Below, piece by piece: positions 16,122-23,596 of a stretch of 64,000 nt of DNA. The stretch comes from Chryseobacterium sp. ERMR1:04 (lineage in GTDB: Bacteria; Bacteroidota; Bacteroidia; Flavobacteriales; Weeksellaceae). Where the stretch lies: assembly GCF_001297705.1 (NCBI RefSeq), contig NZ_LIRF01000005.1, forward strand, positions 62,001 through 126,000, read 5' to 3'. Each line of letters starts with the position of its first letter. Position 1 is the first letter of the stretch. The notes under the pieces are model-generated. The model was not told the origin of the DNA. It ran no database searches and was given only the letters and a program-made list of their open reading frames with translations. The translations under genes and the position numbers were made by a program.

Positions 16122-16763
16122 CTAAGATATAACAGGCTGTATTATTTGATCAATTTTATACATACAGCGTTTTCCGCCTTCAATAATATATTCTACTCTT
16201 TTTATATCAAAGTCTGAACCTATAAGTTGTTTGAAATTATTAAGCTCCGAGCGACAAAAACCTTGGCATTCTGTTGCGGCAGCACATATTGGGCAATGGT
16301 TTTCAATAAGGAAATAAGAGTCGTTTTCTTTTTTCCATTCGGCCATATAACCTTCTTCCGTTCGTTTTTGTACAAGAATATCAAGTTTTTCTTCAAAGGT
16401 TGTAGCAGTGTCCATCATTTGTGCGTATTTGGTATACAGCTCATTTTCCCGATCGTTAATTAAAAGATCCAAGGCATTTTCTCCCAAGAGTTTTTTTACT
16501 GATTTAATGAGTTGTACACTCACTTCTGCATGTGTATCTGGAAATTTAGAGAATCCCTTTTCTGTAAGAGCATAATAAGTGGACGGGCGGCCCACCCCTT
16601 CACTTTTCACTTCTGCTTTTACCAATCCTTCTGAAGCGAAATTTAGCAAACGTTTTCTAACACCTTCTTTAGTGATACCCAATTCTTCAGCAATGAGTTG
16701 TGAGGTAACTTCACCTCTCATCTTCAACAACATTAATATTTTATCTGACGGATTTTTTTTCAT
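16122..16763 (-). CDS. SufR-like winged-helix regulator with Fe-S-type cysteines
   Basis: 213 residues. The N-terminal 75 residues are a winged helix-turn-helix (ILMLLKMRGEVTSQLIAEELGITKEGVRKRLLNFASEGLV, then the wing VGRPSTYYALTEKG). The C-terminal part holds CPICAAATECQGFC (cysteines spaced CX2CX5CX3C) and a final IEGGKRCMYKI, close to the GEHRCxY end of SufR-type Fe-S repressors. It probably binds an Fe-S cluster and responds to iron, oxygen or NO. Its own start is overlapped by an operator that also precedes the MFS gene, so autoregulation plus control of the exporter is the simplest model. Confidence 0.8.
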   Translation of the reverse strand: MKKNPSDKILMLLKMRGEVTSQLIAEELGITKEGVRKRLLNFASEGLVKAEVKSEGVGRPSTYYALTEKGFSKFPDTHAEVSVQLIKSVKKLLGENALDLLINDRENELYTKYAQMMDTATTFEEKLDILVQKRTEEGYMAEWKKENDSYFLIENHCPICAAATECQGFCRSELNNFKQLIGSDFDIKRVEYIIEGGKRCMYKIDQIIQPVIS

Positions 16764-16767
16764 TTAG

Positions 16768-16795
16768 CAACTACAAGTTGTTTTATATAAGTTGT
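16768..16795 (-). promoter_or_regulatory. Operator before the SufR-like regulator
   Basis: On the minus strand TTATATAAAACAAC is followed by TTGTAGTTG; CAACTTGTAGTTG (rc 16768-16780) is an inverted repeat of CAAC/GTTG halves. A further ACAACTT lies just upstream. It ends five bases before the ATG. The 14-base block is identical to the one at 14542-14555. Confidence 0.7.
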
Positions 16796-16872
16796 AAAAG
16801 TACTAATTCTTTATCATATCTTAAAATCATCCTTTTTAGAATGTTTTCATTACCATTCAATACGATGTTTTT

Positions 16873-17060
16873 ATTTAACCACAAATCGAAGATTATCTCC
16901 TTTTAGTCGATGAATGATATTTCGACGGAGTCAAAAGGTACAAAAGATTAGATAATATAAAGCTTATTATTAAACTGAAAAAAAGAAAACATTAGCCTTT
17001 AAAAATCTTTACCTATTGAGCGGAGTCGAAATATTATTCTTTTGAGAACTTTTAGTCATC
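16873..17060. repeat. MITE-like intergenic repeat, copy C (inverted, disrupted)
   Basis: Begins TTAACCACAAA, then about 50 foreign bases, then AAAAGGTACAAAAG; the interior motif appears inverted (TATTGAGCGGAGTCGAAATAT near 17013). The right end is not recognisable. The gene-free stretch 16764-17261 holds only the operator, this copy and copy D. Confidence 0.6.
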
Positions 17061-17066
17061 CAACTT

Positions 17067-17267
17067 GTTTAAATTTTTTTTTAACCGCAAAAGTGACAAA
17101 AGATTAAACCATTGGTCACTTTAAGTTGAGCATTAGTGAACCAATAAGAGCACATAAGCTTTTAAAAATCTTTGATTTTTATTCTTTTGCTTACTCAATA
17201 ACTAATCCTTAAGAAATCAACGATAGCTTTTGCCTCTTTTGCGGTTAAATTTAAAATTAGTTTAAAC
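17067..17267. repeat. MITE-like intergenic repeat, copy D
   Basis: About 200 bases with inverted ends AACCGCAAAAGTGACAAAAG and CTTTTGCCTCTTTTGCGGTT (matching changes in both arms) and GTTTAAAC at the right border (17260-17267). That border palindrome supplies the stop codon of the hydrolase pseudogene (rc of 17262-17264). The interior differs from A to C. Confidence 0.7.
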
Positions 17268-18301
17268 AGACTTTTTGTGAAGAGACTGTAATACGATATC
17301 CTTAATTAAAGTTTCAAAATAATAATATAAATTACTTTCCTCACTCATCTGATTTTCTAGAACAATAATGCTCATATCATAGGCCGGGATATAAATATTT
17401 AAAGAAGCAAAACCGTCTCCTAATCCTGTATGACCTAAATATTCAATGCCGTTGTCTTTTACAATTCTGATATTATACCCATAGCCCATTTTTTCTTTTC
17501 CGAAAACATCATGCTGGGACATCGCCGATGCAGTGGTCATTAATGCATAGGTTTTTGGGTTCAATATTTTACCATTATGAAGGAGGTTGTCCCAGATGGA
17601 TAGATCTTTAGCAGTTGTAATAACGCCGTCTGCAGGTAAGTTTTCATCATTAATGAAAGGATCCTGTACAACGGTAAGTACATTATCTTTATTGATATGG
17701 CCAGATACAAGGTTTCTTCTGTCGGTTTTTGAATAGCAAAATGTATTTTTCATTTTAAGTTGCTTGAATAATGCATTGGCCAACTGAGTGTAAGATTTCT
17801 TAGAGGTATTTTCAATGATTTTTCCTAGAAGAATATTAGACAAATTTCCGTATTTAAAATCAGAACCAGGTTTGAAGAGTAAAGGTTTTTCAGTGTCTAC
17901 AATTCCATGCGTATGATTCAACAACTGATGAACGGTAACCGAATCTGCCCAAGGCTGAGTTAAATTGGGAAGGTATTTTTTATAGGCGACTGAAGATCTA
18001 TTTTGCCTTTTTCAACTTCTTTTAAAACCAAGACGGATGTGATTTGCTTGGTGTTTGACATGATCTCAAATTGGTCATCCATTTGTAAAGGAAGCCTCGT
18101 TTTTATATTTTCAAAACCATAGGCTTTAGAATATTTATCCTGACCATGTTGGGTGATTAGTACGACACCATTGAACGGGCGAGGACTTTTATTTCTTATT
18201 AAACTATCTATTCTATTTGCATAGTCAGGTTTATTTTGTCCATAAAGAGCTGTGAAAGATAAAAATGAAAGTGCAAGACACAACAGGTTGATAAGCTTCA
18301 T
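17262..18301 (-). pseudogene. Frameshifted serine hydrolase of the beta-lactamase class C/PBP fold
   Basis: Two fragments of one gene. The 5' part (17960-18301, 113 residues) has a signal peptide, MKLINLLCLALSFLSFTALYGQ, and the S-x-x-K nucleophile motif SNTK in EIMSNTKQITSVLVLKEVEKG. It stops at FPI. The 3' part (17262 to about 17960) continues as PNLTQPWADSVTVHQLLNHTHGI, with YGN (Y-x-N motif) near FKYGNLSNILLGKII and HTG in place of KTG. Adding one base to the six-T tract at 17976-17981 restores KKYLPNLTQPWADSVTV. So it is a homopolymer frameshift: real decay, phase-variable slippage or sequence error. The intact protein would be about 340 residues, exported, substrate unknown. Confidence 0.85.
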
Positions 18302-18403
18302 TGGGTTGAAAAGTTTTTGGAATTGAAAATTGTTTTAAAAGAATTAGAGATTACCCAAAGATAAAATTAAAAATCATTTTGAAAGCTCAAAATGATTTAG
18401 TTT

Positions 18404-18703
18404 TTATATTTTTAATCTTTTCGGATTCTGTCTATTAGAAAAAAATGATAAAATTTCAATATTATTTTTTATCACCCTGTAATACATTGTATTAAACTTT
18501 AGGATCGTAGCTCTGTAAATGTTTTTATATTCAGATTTAGGATAGATCGTTGGATTTTGAGATATTAATTCAATAGTACTTTCAATTTTTGTAGCAAGTT
18601 TCTGAATTTCTTTATCGGTAAAATTATTTTCAAGATATTCAATGGTTTGCTTAAGATCATCTAGCGCATTTTGAGTCCATAAAACATTATAACCACTTTT
18701 CAT
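18404..18703 (-). CDS. RelE/ParE-type toxin
   Basis: 99 residues of the ParE/RelE superfamily: VLWTQNALDDLKQTIEYLENNFTDKEIQKLATKIESTIELISQNPTIYPKSEYKNIYRATILKFNTMYYRVIKNNIEILSFF can be followed as helix hairpin, then NPTIYP (family-typical turn), then strands. The C-terminus NRQNPKRL corresponds to the R-x-x-P end of ParE toxins. Its start overlaps the upstream antitoxin gene by 17 bases, so translation is coupled. ParE members poison gyrase and RelE members cleave mRNA; the sequence looks ParE-like. Confidence 0.85.
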   Translation of the reverse strand: MKSGYNVLWTQNALDDLKQTIEYLENNFTDKEIQKLATKIESTIELISQNPTIYPKSEYKNIYRATILKFNTMYYRVIKNNIEILSFFSNRQNPKRLKI

Positions 18704-18920
18704 ATAATTTTCTTGCGTCTGAATGAGATTTTAAATCATTGTTTTCAGAATCGATAATTCCTTTTTCAATAGATGTTTTTTCTTCTTCAGAAATAGTAGT
18801 CCACCAGTCTTTAGTTTCTTCTTTCCTGAAATTGATTAATTTTTCAATGATAGCCTTATCTTCCAAAGTGGATAACCATTGGATTAATTCAAGTTTTTTA
18901 TGTAGAATTTGAGCTTCCAT
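18687..18920 (-). CDS. Antitoxin of the ParE-type toxin-antitoxin pair
   Basis: 77 residues, strongly charged and predicted helical (MEAQILHKKLELIQWLSTLEDKAIIEKLINFRKEE, then SEEEKTSIEKGIIDSENNDLKSHSDARKLYEKWL). The C-terminal HSDARKLYEKWL ending resembles that of antitoxins of small addiction modules in Bacteroidetes, which wrap around the ParE partner. It precedes and overlaps the toxin gene. A perfect 14-bp palindrome on its promoter suggests autoregulation, although no helix-turn-helix or ribbon-helix-helix is obvious by eye. Confidence 0.75.
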   Translation of the reverse strand: MEAQILHKKLELIQWLSTLEDKAIIEKLINFRKEETKDWWTTISEEEKTSIEKGIIDSENNDLKSHSDARKLYEKWL

Positions 18921-18941
18921 TTTACTTTATTTATATAATAT

Positions 18942-18956
18942 CAAATGTATACATTT
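18942..18956 (-). promoter_or_regulatory. Promoter and palindromic operator of the toxin-antitoxin operon
   Basis: TACATTTG (rc of 18942-18949) matches the -7 box. AAATGTATACATTT (18943-18956) is a perfect 14-bp palindrome overlapping it, a likely site for antitoxin-mediated autorepression. Confidence 0.6.
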
Positions 18957-18961
18957 TTATT

Positions 18962-19708
18962 TTAATCAATAGTATGTGTCTCTTTAAAAGTGAGTTCCGC
19001 TTCAAAAACATCCGCAAAATGTTTTCTGATTTTCGCTTTAATATCAATCATTTCTTCCGGCGTTAATTCTCTTTCCAATTCCCTTTTTAAAGAAGTCACC
19101 TGTTTGTCTTTGATACCACAAGGAACAATGTATTCAAAATAACGCATGTCTGTATTGATATTCAAGGCAAAACCATGTAGGGTAACCCAACGGGAAGCTT
19201 TTACCCCCATTGCACAGATTTTTCTTGCATAAGGTTTCCCAACATCTAGCCAAACACCTGTTTCACCAGGAGAACGCTCACCTTTCAGGCCATATTCATT
19301 GATGGTGCGGATGATCACTTCTTCAAGATTTCGCATGTATTTGTGAATATCTGTAAAGAAATTTTCAAGGTCTAAAATAGGGTAGCCAACAATTTGTCCA
19401 TACCCGTGATAGGTAATATCTCCACCACGATTTACTTTTACGAAAGTAGCGTCGATTTCTTTTAATTGATCTATTCCCGCCAACATATTTTCTTCATGCC
19501 CACTTTTCCCTAACGTATAGACGTGAGGATGCTCTACCAAAAGAAAATGGTTGGAAGTGGTGATATGTTGCTCAGCAGGTAAATCGCGGTTTTTTATTTT
19601 GGTATCAATAATAGCTTTCATCAGCTTTTCCTGATAGTCCCAAGAAGGTTGATATTCTTTTACGCCAAGATCTTCAAATTCTACTACTTTATTTTGATTT
19701 GTATTCAT
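18962..19708 (-). CDS. lipB: Octanoyltransferase LipB
   Basis: 248 residues; moves octanoyl from octanoyl-ACP to lipoyl-domain lysines, first step of lipoate synthesis. Landmarks: HPHVYTLGKSGHEENML, VNRGGDITYHGYGQIVGYPILDL (signature), GVWLDVGKPYARKICAMGVKASRWVTLHGFALNIN, and VPCGIKDKQVTSL with the acyl-carrying cysteine; the Lys of GVK completes the Cys-Lys pair. About 30 residues longer than the E. coli enzyme at the N-terminus. Its own promoter lies at 19773-19780; not part of the trp operon upstream. Confidence 0.95.
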   Translation of the reverse strand: MNTNQNKVVEFEDLGVKEYQPSWDYQEKLMKAIIDTKIKNRDLPAEQHITTSNHFLLVEHPHVYTLGKSGHEENMLAGIDQLKEIDATFVKVNRGGDITYHGYGQIVGYPILDLENFFTDIHKYMRNLEEVIIRTINEYGLKGERSPGETGVWLDVGKPYARKICAMGVKASRWVTLHGFALNINTDMRYFEYIVPCGIKDKQVTSLKRELERELTPEEMIDIKAKIRKHFADVFEAELTFKETHTID

Positions 19709-19772
19709 GTGTGGATGTCGATTTTCTTGTAATGATATAGAATCACGATTTCATACCATTTTTATTGACATA

Positions 19773-19780
19773 CAAATTTA
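19773..19780 (-). promoter_or_regulatory. Promoter -7 box for lipB
   Basis: TAAATTTG on the minus strand, 64 bases before the lipB start and just after the trpA stop. Confidence 0.5.
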
Positions 19781-19787
19781 GTGAATT

Positions 19788-20522
19788 TTAATTTTTTACG
19801 GAATTAATAAAATCTATGGCTTTTATCTTCCAATCTTTATTTTGTAAAAGGATATTTACAAACGCAGTCCCGATAATTCCGCCATCAGCTTTTTCAGTAA
19901 CGTTTTCAAAATCTTGCTTTGATTTTATTCCAAAACCAATCATAACAGGATTTTTCAATGGAAGAGAAGCTAATCTGGAAAGATAATCTTCATTTTTTAA
20001 TACGGCATTTTCTTTTCCTGTTGTAGAAGAAGAACTTACGGCGTATAAAAATCCTGAACTTAAAGAATCCAGATATAATATTCTTTCGTCAGCAGTTTCC
20101 GGAGTTACCAAAAATGTGAAATTCAAATTGTATTTTTCTAAAATTTTCTGATAATTTTTTTCGAATTCAATAGGCGGGAGATCCGGAATAATTAATCCCG
20201 AAACGCCACTTTCAGAACATTCTCTACAGAAGTTTTCGAAGCCAAAACTTAAAACCGGATTGATGTATCCCATTAAAATAATAGGAATTCGGATTTCATT
20301 TTTAATCGATTTTAACTGGGATAGAAGCTTTTCGATGGTCATTCCATTTTTTAAAGCGAGCTCATGAGCTTGCTGAATAACAGGTCCGTCTGCAACAGGA
20401 TCAGAATAAGGCATCCCGATTTCCATCATATCTGCTCCGGAATCCTGGATGAGTTGTATAATATCTGCAGTATCTTCCAATGCTGGAATTCCTGCGGTAA
20501 AGTATATGTTTAGTTTCTTCAT
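19788..20522 (-). CDS. trpA: Tryptophan synthase alpha subunit
   Basis: 244 residues; cleaves indole-3-glycerol phosphate to indole, which is channelled to TrpB. The catalytic Glu is in MMEIGMPYSDPVADGPVIQQA and the Asp in LIIPDLPPIEFE; MIGFGIKSKQDFENV and GGIIGTAFVN form the phosphate site. Somewhat shorter than the E. coli protein (268). Last gene of the operon, 179 bases after trpB, with a palindromic repeat in the gap. Confidence 0.96.
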   Translation of the reverse strand: MKKLNIYFTAGIPALEDTADIIQLIQDSGADMMEIGMPYSDPVADGPVIQQAHELALKNGMTIEKLLSQLKSIKNEIRIPIILMGYINPVLSFGFENFCRECSESGVSGLIIPDLPPIEFEKNYQKILEKYNLNFTFLVTPETADERILYLDSLSSGFLYAVSSSSTTGKENAVLKNEDYLSRLASLPLKNPVMIGFGIKSKQDFENVTEKADGGIIGTAFVNILLQNKDWKIKAIDFINSVKN

Positions 20523-20597
20523 TTAAATTGTTTAAAAAATTAAAGAAAAATAAGTTTTAAGTTAAAATTTTATTTCCCGAAAAGGGTTTTGAAATAA

Positions 20598-20695
20598 CAA
20601 AAGTTGTTTTTGAATCCTACCATGCGATCCGGCTTGAACGGAGCTCTTTTTACGAAGTAAAAAAGCGGGAGTGGAAGACGGAATTTATCGCCAAA
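20598..20695. repeat. Palindromic intergenic repeat between trpB and trpA
   Basis: Contains CCGGCTTGAACGGAGCTC, then CTTTTTAC-GAA-GTAAAAAAG (short hairpin), then GGGAGTGGAAGACGGAA. The same layout (CCGATTGAAACG...TCCTTTTT ... AGTGGAAAGCGGGA) is found at 56596-56695, so it is a repeat family. It could weaken transcription into trpA. Confidence 0.55.
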
Positions 20696-20701
20696 ATCAG
20701 T

Positions 20702-21880
20702 TTATAAATTCTTCAGATAGGTTTCCATATCCTTGTCACCACGGCCGCTCAGGCAGATGACAACAATATCATTTTCATTGAATTTCTTTTTATCTAAAAC
20801 CGCCAACGCGTGAGCACTTTCTAAAGCAGGAATGATGCCTTCTAATTTGGTCAGTTCAAAAGCACATTTTAAGGCTTCATCATCATTGATACTGAAAAAT
20901 TCTGCACGGTTTTCTTTGAATAAATGCGCATGGAATGGCCCAATTCCCGGATAATCTAATCCTGCGGAAATAGAATGAGGCTCGATAACCTGTCCATCTT
21001 CTGTTTGCATCACTAAACTTTTGCTTCCATGCAAAACGCCTAAAGTTCCAAGGAAAGTTGTTGCGGCTGATTTTCCTGAATCAACTCCTAAACCTCCTGC
21101 TTCTGCGGCGATAATTTTAACTTCTTTTTCATTCACAAAATGATAAAAAGTTCCTGCTGCATTGCTTCCACCTCCAACACAGGCAATGACGTAATCGGGA
21201 TTTTGTCTTCCAATTTGTTCGTTTAGTTGCTCTCTGATTTCTTTTGAAATAATACTTTGAAATCTCGCTACCAAATCCGGAAAAGGATGCGGACCCACCA
21301 CACTTCCAATCACATAATGAGTGGTTACTGAATTATTAATCCAGTCTCTTAATGCTTCGTTTACAGCATCTTTTAGCGTTTTCGACCCTGAAGTGGCAGG
21401 AATAACGACTGCACCCAGCATTTTCATTCTGGCAACATTGGGAGCCTGTCTTTGAATGTCAACTTCACCCATGTAAACAATACATTCCAAGCCCAATAAA
21501 GCACAGGCGGTAGCGGTAGCCACACCATGTTGGCCGGCTCCTGTTTCTGCTATAATTCTGGTTTTACCCAAACGTTTTGCCAATAAAACCTGCCCCAACG
21601 CATTGTTTATTTTATGAGCTCCGGTATGATTTAGATCTTCTCTTTTCAGATAGATCTTGGTGTTGTATTTCTGACTTAAATTCTTGGCAAAATAAAGTGG
21701 AGTAGCACGTCCCACATAGTTTTTCAAGAGATCCTGATATTCAGTCTGAAAATCTTCTGATTCTATGATTTCGAGATAGTTATTTTGTAATTCTTCTACA
21801 TTTGGGTAGAGCATTTCCGGAATAAAAGCACCTCCAAATTCTCCATAATATCCGTTTTCATCGGGGTTTTTATAATTCAT
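20702..21880 (-). CDS. trpB: Tryptophan synthase beta subunit
   Basis: 392 residues, normal length; joins indole and serine with PLP. The PLP lysine is in [19 protein letters not shown], the indole-site Glu is in [16 protein letters not shown], and the phosphate loop is [33 protein letters not shown] is the standard N-terminus. Sits 15 bases after a GNAT-family gene, so two unrelated small genes and a transposase separate it from trpF. Confidence 0.97.
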   Translation of the reverse strand: MNYKNPDENGYYGEFGGAFIPEMLYPNVEELQNNYLEIIESEDFQTEYQDLLKNYVGRATPLYFAKNLSQKYNTKIYLKREDLNHTGAHKINNALGQVLLAKRLGKTRIIAETGAGQHGVATATACALLGLECIVYMGEVDIQRQAPNVARMKMLGAVVIPATSGSKTLKDAVNEALRDWINNSVTTHYVIGSVVGPHPFPDLVARFQSIISKEIREQLNEQIGRQNPDYVIACVGGGSNAAGTFYHFVNEKEVKIIAAEAGGLGVDSGKSAATTFLGTLGVLHGSKSLVMQTEDGQVIEPHSISAGLDYPGIGPFHAHLFKENRAEFFSINDDEALKCAFELTKLEGIIPALESAHALAVLDKKKFNENDIVVICLSGRGDKDMETYLKNL

Positions 21881-21895
21881 TTCTTTCTTCTTTTT

Positions 21896-22435
21896 TTATT
21901 GTAATAAATAAGCGTTGTTTTCAGAACTTAATTGATGCAAAAGTTCCTTTTTTTCTTCAGATAGATTAAAAATTAAAATATCGTCATCATCGGATGGCAT
22001 CCATTCAGAGCCGCTTTTTTCTTTAATATATTTTGCTTTATCGCGTAAAATGGGGATCTCACATTTGTCATAGAAAGGTCTTAACTCAGATAAACAAAAA
22101 CCGATACTTTCCAGGTTTCTTTCGCCAACATTTTCAATAATATATTTAATTAATTGTTTACCATATCCTTTTTTCTCGTATGCAGAAACCAGCCCGACCG
22201 CTTCGGCAAAATGATATTGCTGATTGGAAATTTCTAAAACGAAATCAAAATTAAGACGCATAAGAGCTACTATTTCTTCCTCAGAATCAATAAGAAAATG
22301 AAATTCAGAGTCTTTAAAAAAAGAACGGAAATACGAAGGTTCCATAGCATCCCATTCTGAAACATCCCAAAGATTCAATATAATTTTTATTTCATTTTCT
22401 GTTAATTCATCAGGCTTTTTAATGTGATACTTCAT
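21896..22435 (-). CDS. GNAT-family N-acetyltransferase
   Basis: 179 residues. The acetyl-CoA site is AEAVGLVSAYEKKGYGKQLIKYIIENV, the A motif with Q/R-x-x-G-x-G/A spacing (EKKGYGKQ), preceded by strands VALMRLNFDF. Substrate unknown; FYDKCEIPILRDKAKYIKEK is the C-terminal cap. It lies within the trp gene series, 15 bases before trpB and overlapping the preceding unknown gene by 17 bases, so all are probably read in one transcript. No role in tryptophan synthesis is implied. Confidence 0.8.
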   Translation of the reverse strand: MKYHIKKPDELTENEIKIILNLWDVSEWDAMEPSYFRSFFKDSEFHFLIDSEEEIVALMRLNFDFVLEISNQQYHFAEAVGLVSAYEKKGYGKQLIKYIIENVGERNLESIGFCLSELRPFYDKCEIPILRDKAKYIKEKSGSEWMPSDDDDILIFNLSEEKKELLHQLSSENNAYLLQ

Positions 22436-22943
22436 CTTTTAAGCGATTAATAAAAGCAATGTTGTAATTGTATTGCTGCTTGGTTATTAGTTTTTTATGG
22501 TGTAGTAAATTTATTTTACTGATTAAATCAATTAATGTGGTTAATTCTAATTTTGAGTCGTACATCGTAATGGCAATCTCCAGATTATCAATTAAAAAAT
22601 AGGAATCAAAATTTTCATAGGACAAAAAGATCTTGCTATAAATGTTTCCAAAATCATAGGTAACATTTGATTTTACTCTATTATCTAAAAATTTATCAGA
22701 AATAATAACAAGGTAATAGCTGTTCCATAAATTTATTTTATCAAAAAAAGCTTGGGTGTCTTTTTCATCATAAATTTTAATGATGTTGATAAAATCAGTT
22801 AATAATCCATCTAATTCCCAATGCTCAAAATTATTGTCATTTTTAGATATAAAATTGTATAAAGTCTGAATCCTTTCATTCCCAAATTTGGGTGGAAACA
22901 ATCTTTTATAGAAATTTTTTCTTATCAAATGTATGTTTATCAT
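22419..22943 (-). CDS. Hypothetical protein of unknown function within the trp gene cluster
   Basis: 174 residues, no signal peptide and no membrane segment. Mostly helical by composition, rich in Asn, Lys and aromatic residues (IQTLYNFISKNDNNFEHWELDGLLTDFINIIKIYDEKD, KINLWNSYYLVIISDKFLDNRV). No family recognised. It overlaps the GNAT gene by 17 bases. Composition is more AT-rich than the trp genes, consistent with later insertion next to the adjacent transposase. Confidence 0.6.
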   Translation of the reverse strand: MINIHLIRKNFYKRLFPPKFGNERIQTLYNFISKNDNNFEHWELDGLLTDFINIIKIYDEKDTQAFFDKINLWNSYYLVIISDKFLDNRVKSNVTYDFGNIYSKIFLSYENFDSYFLIDNLEIAITMYDSKLELTTLIDLISKINLLHHKKLITKQQYNYNIAFINRLKDEVSH

Positions 22944-23011
22944 TTTTGTCTTTTTTATCTATTCACTTTAAATGATTCTGTTGACTTAAAGTTATTAATT
23001 TATTTTAAATG

Positions 23012-23034
23012 AGTCCCAAAAGGGACGATTTAAC
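23012..23034. repeat. Left hairpin end of the REP-type transposon
   Basis: GTCCCAAAAGGGAC (23013-23026) is a perfect hairpin followed by GATTTAAC; 23012-23034 is the inverted counterpart of 23575-23596, with one base difference in loop length. Confidence 0.8.
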
Positions 23035-23103
23035 AAAAGATAGGATGTAGTCCTATAATTTATCCAATTTACATACGAATATTAGTCCCATAAGTATTTT
23101 TCA

Positions 23104-23535
23104 TCATATCGTATTTTGTTTTTTTTTCAATATTCCAATCATTTCATCTTTAAAGTTTTGATCCTGATGATACTGACGTTGATTTTTAATATAATTAATG
23201 GTAGAATAAATATTTTTTTCACTAACCGAAAATGCCCCGTATCCATCTTGCCAAAAGAAATTTTCATATTTTTTTCCTTTTGTCTTTATCCATTTTGATG
23301 AATGTGATTTTATTTCCTGAACCAAATTCATCAAAGCAATTTTTCTAGAAAGTAAACAAAGAATGTGGATGTGATTATCCGTACCACCAATTTGTAATGT
23401 GTTACTTTCAAAACTTTTGTATAGTGTAGCAATGTTAGCGAATACTTCTTTTTCAATATTTTCATCAATAAAATTTTCTCTATATTTTGTACTGAAAATA
23501 ATATGGATGTAATTTTTAACTAATGATTGTGGCAT
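23104..23535 (-). CDS. REP-associated Y1 (HUH) transposase
   Basis: 143 residues of the Y1_Tnp/RAYT group. The HUH metal motif is HIHIL in GGTDNHIHILCLLSRK, and the catalytic tyrosine is in STINYIKNQRQYHQDQNF. The opening SLVKNYIHIIFSTKYRENF is typical of this family, and FFWQDGYGAFSVSEKNIYS precedes the active-site helix. I use the ATG at 23533-23535; an upstream TTG adds 11 residues with no counterpart in the family. Both key motifs are intact, so it may be active. It is flanked by hairpins that are probably its substrates. Confidence 0.88.
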   Translation of the reverse strand: MPQSLVKNYIHIIFSTKYRENFIDENIEKEVFANIATLYKSFESNTLQIGGTDNHIHILCLLSRKIALMNLVQEIKSHSSKWIKTKGKKYENFFWQDGYGAFSVSEKNIYSTINYIKNQRQYHQDQNFKDEMIGILKKKQNTI

Positions 23536-23574
23536 TTTTTGTGTTTTTATTAATTGGACTTTATCCAATTCTCG

Positions 23575-23596
23575 GTTAAATCGTCCCTTTGGGACT
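23575..23596. repeat. Right hairpin end of the REP-type transposon
   Basis: GTTAAATC followed by GTCCCTTTGGGAC (23583-23595) mirrors the left end. The GTCCC/GGGAC stem is shared by both ends. Confidence 0.8.

Larger units (their letters stand above)
23012..23596 (-). mobile_element. REP-associated (RAYT/IS200-like) element within the trp operon
   Basis: A 585-base unit defined by inverted hairpin ends (23012-23034 and 23575-23596) with one gene for a Y1 transposase inside. It lies between trpF and the unknown/GNAT/trpB genes. Such transposases recognise end hairpins and do not make target duplications, and none is seen. The right hairpin reaches the last bases of trpF (stop at 23597-23599), so trpF itself is intact. 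Confidence 0.8.

Noticed and set aside
12551..17267. CRISPR array
   Set aside because: The repeats are about 200 bases long with inverted ends and irregular spacing, not short direct repeats with unique spacers.
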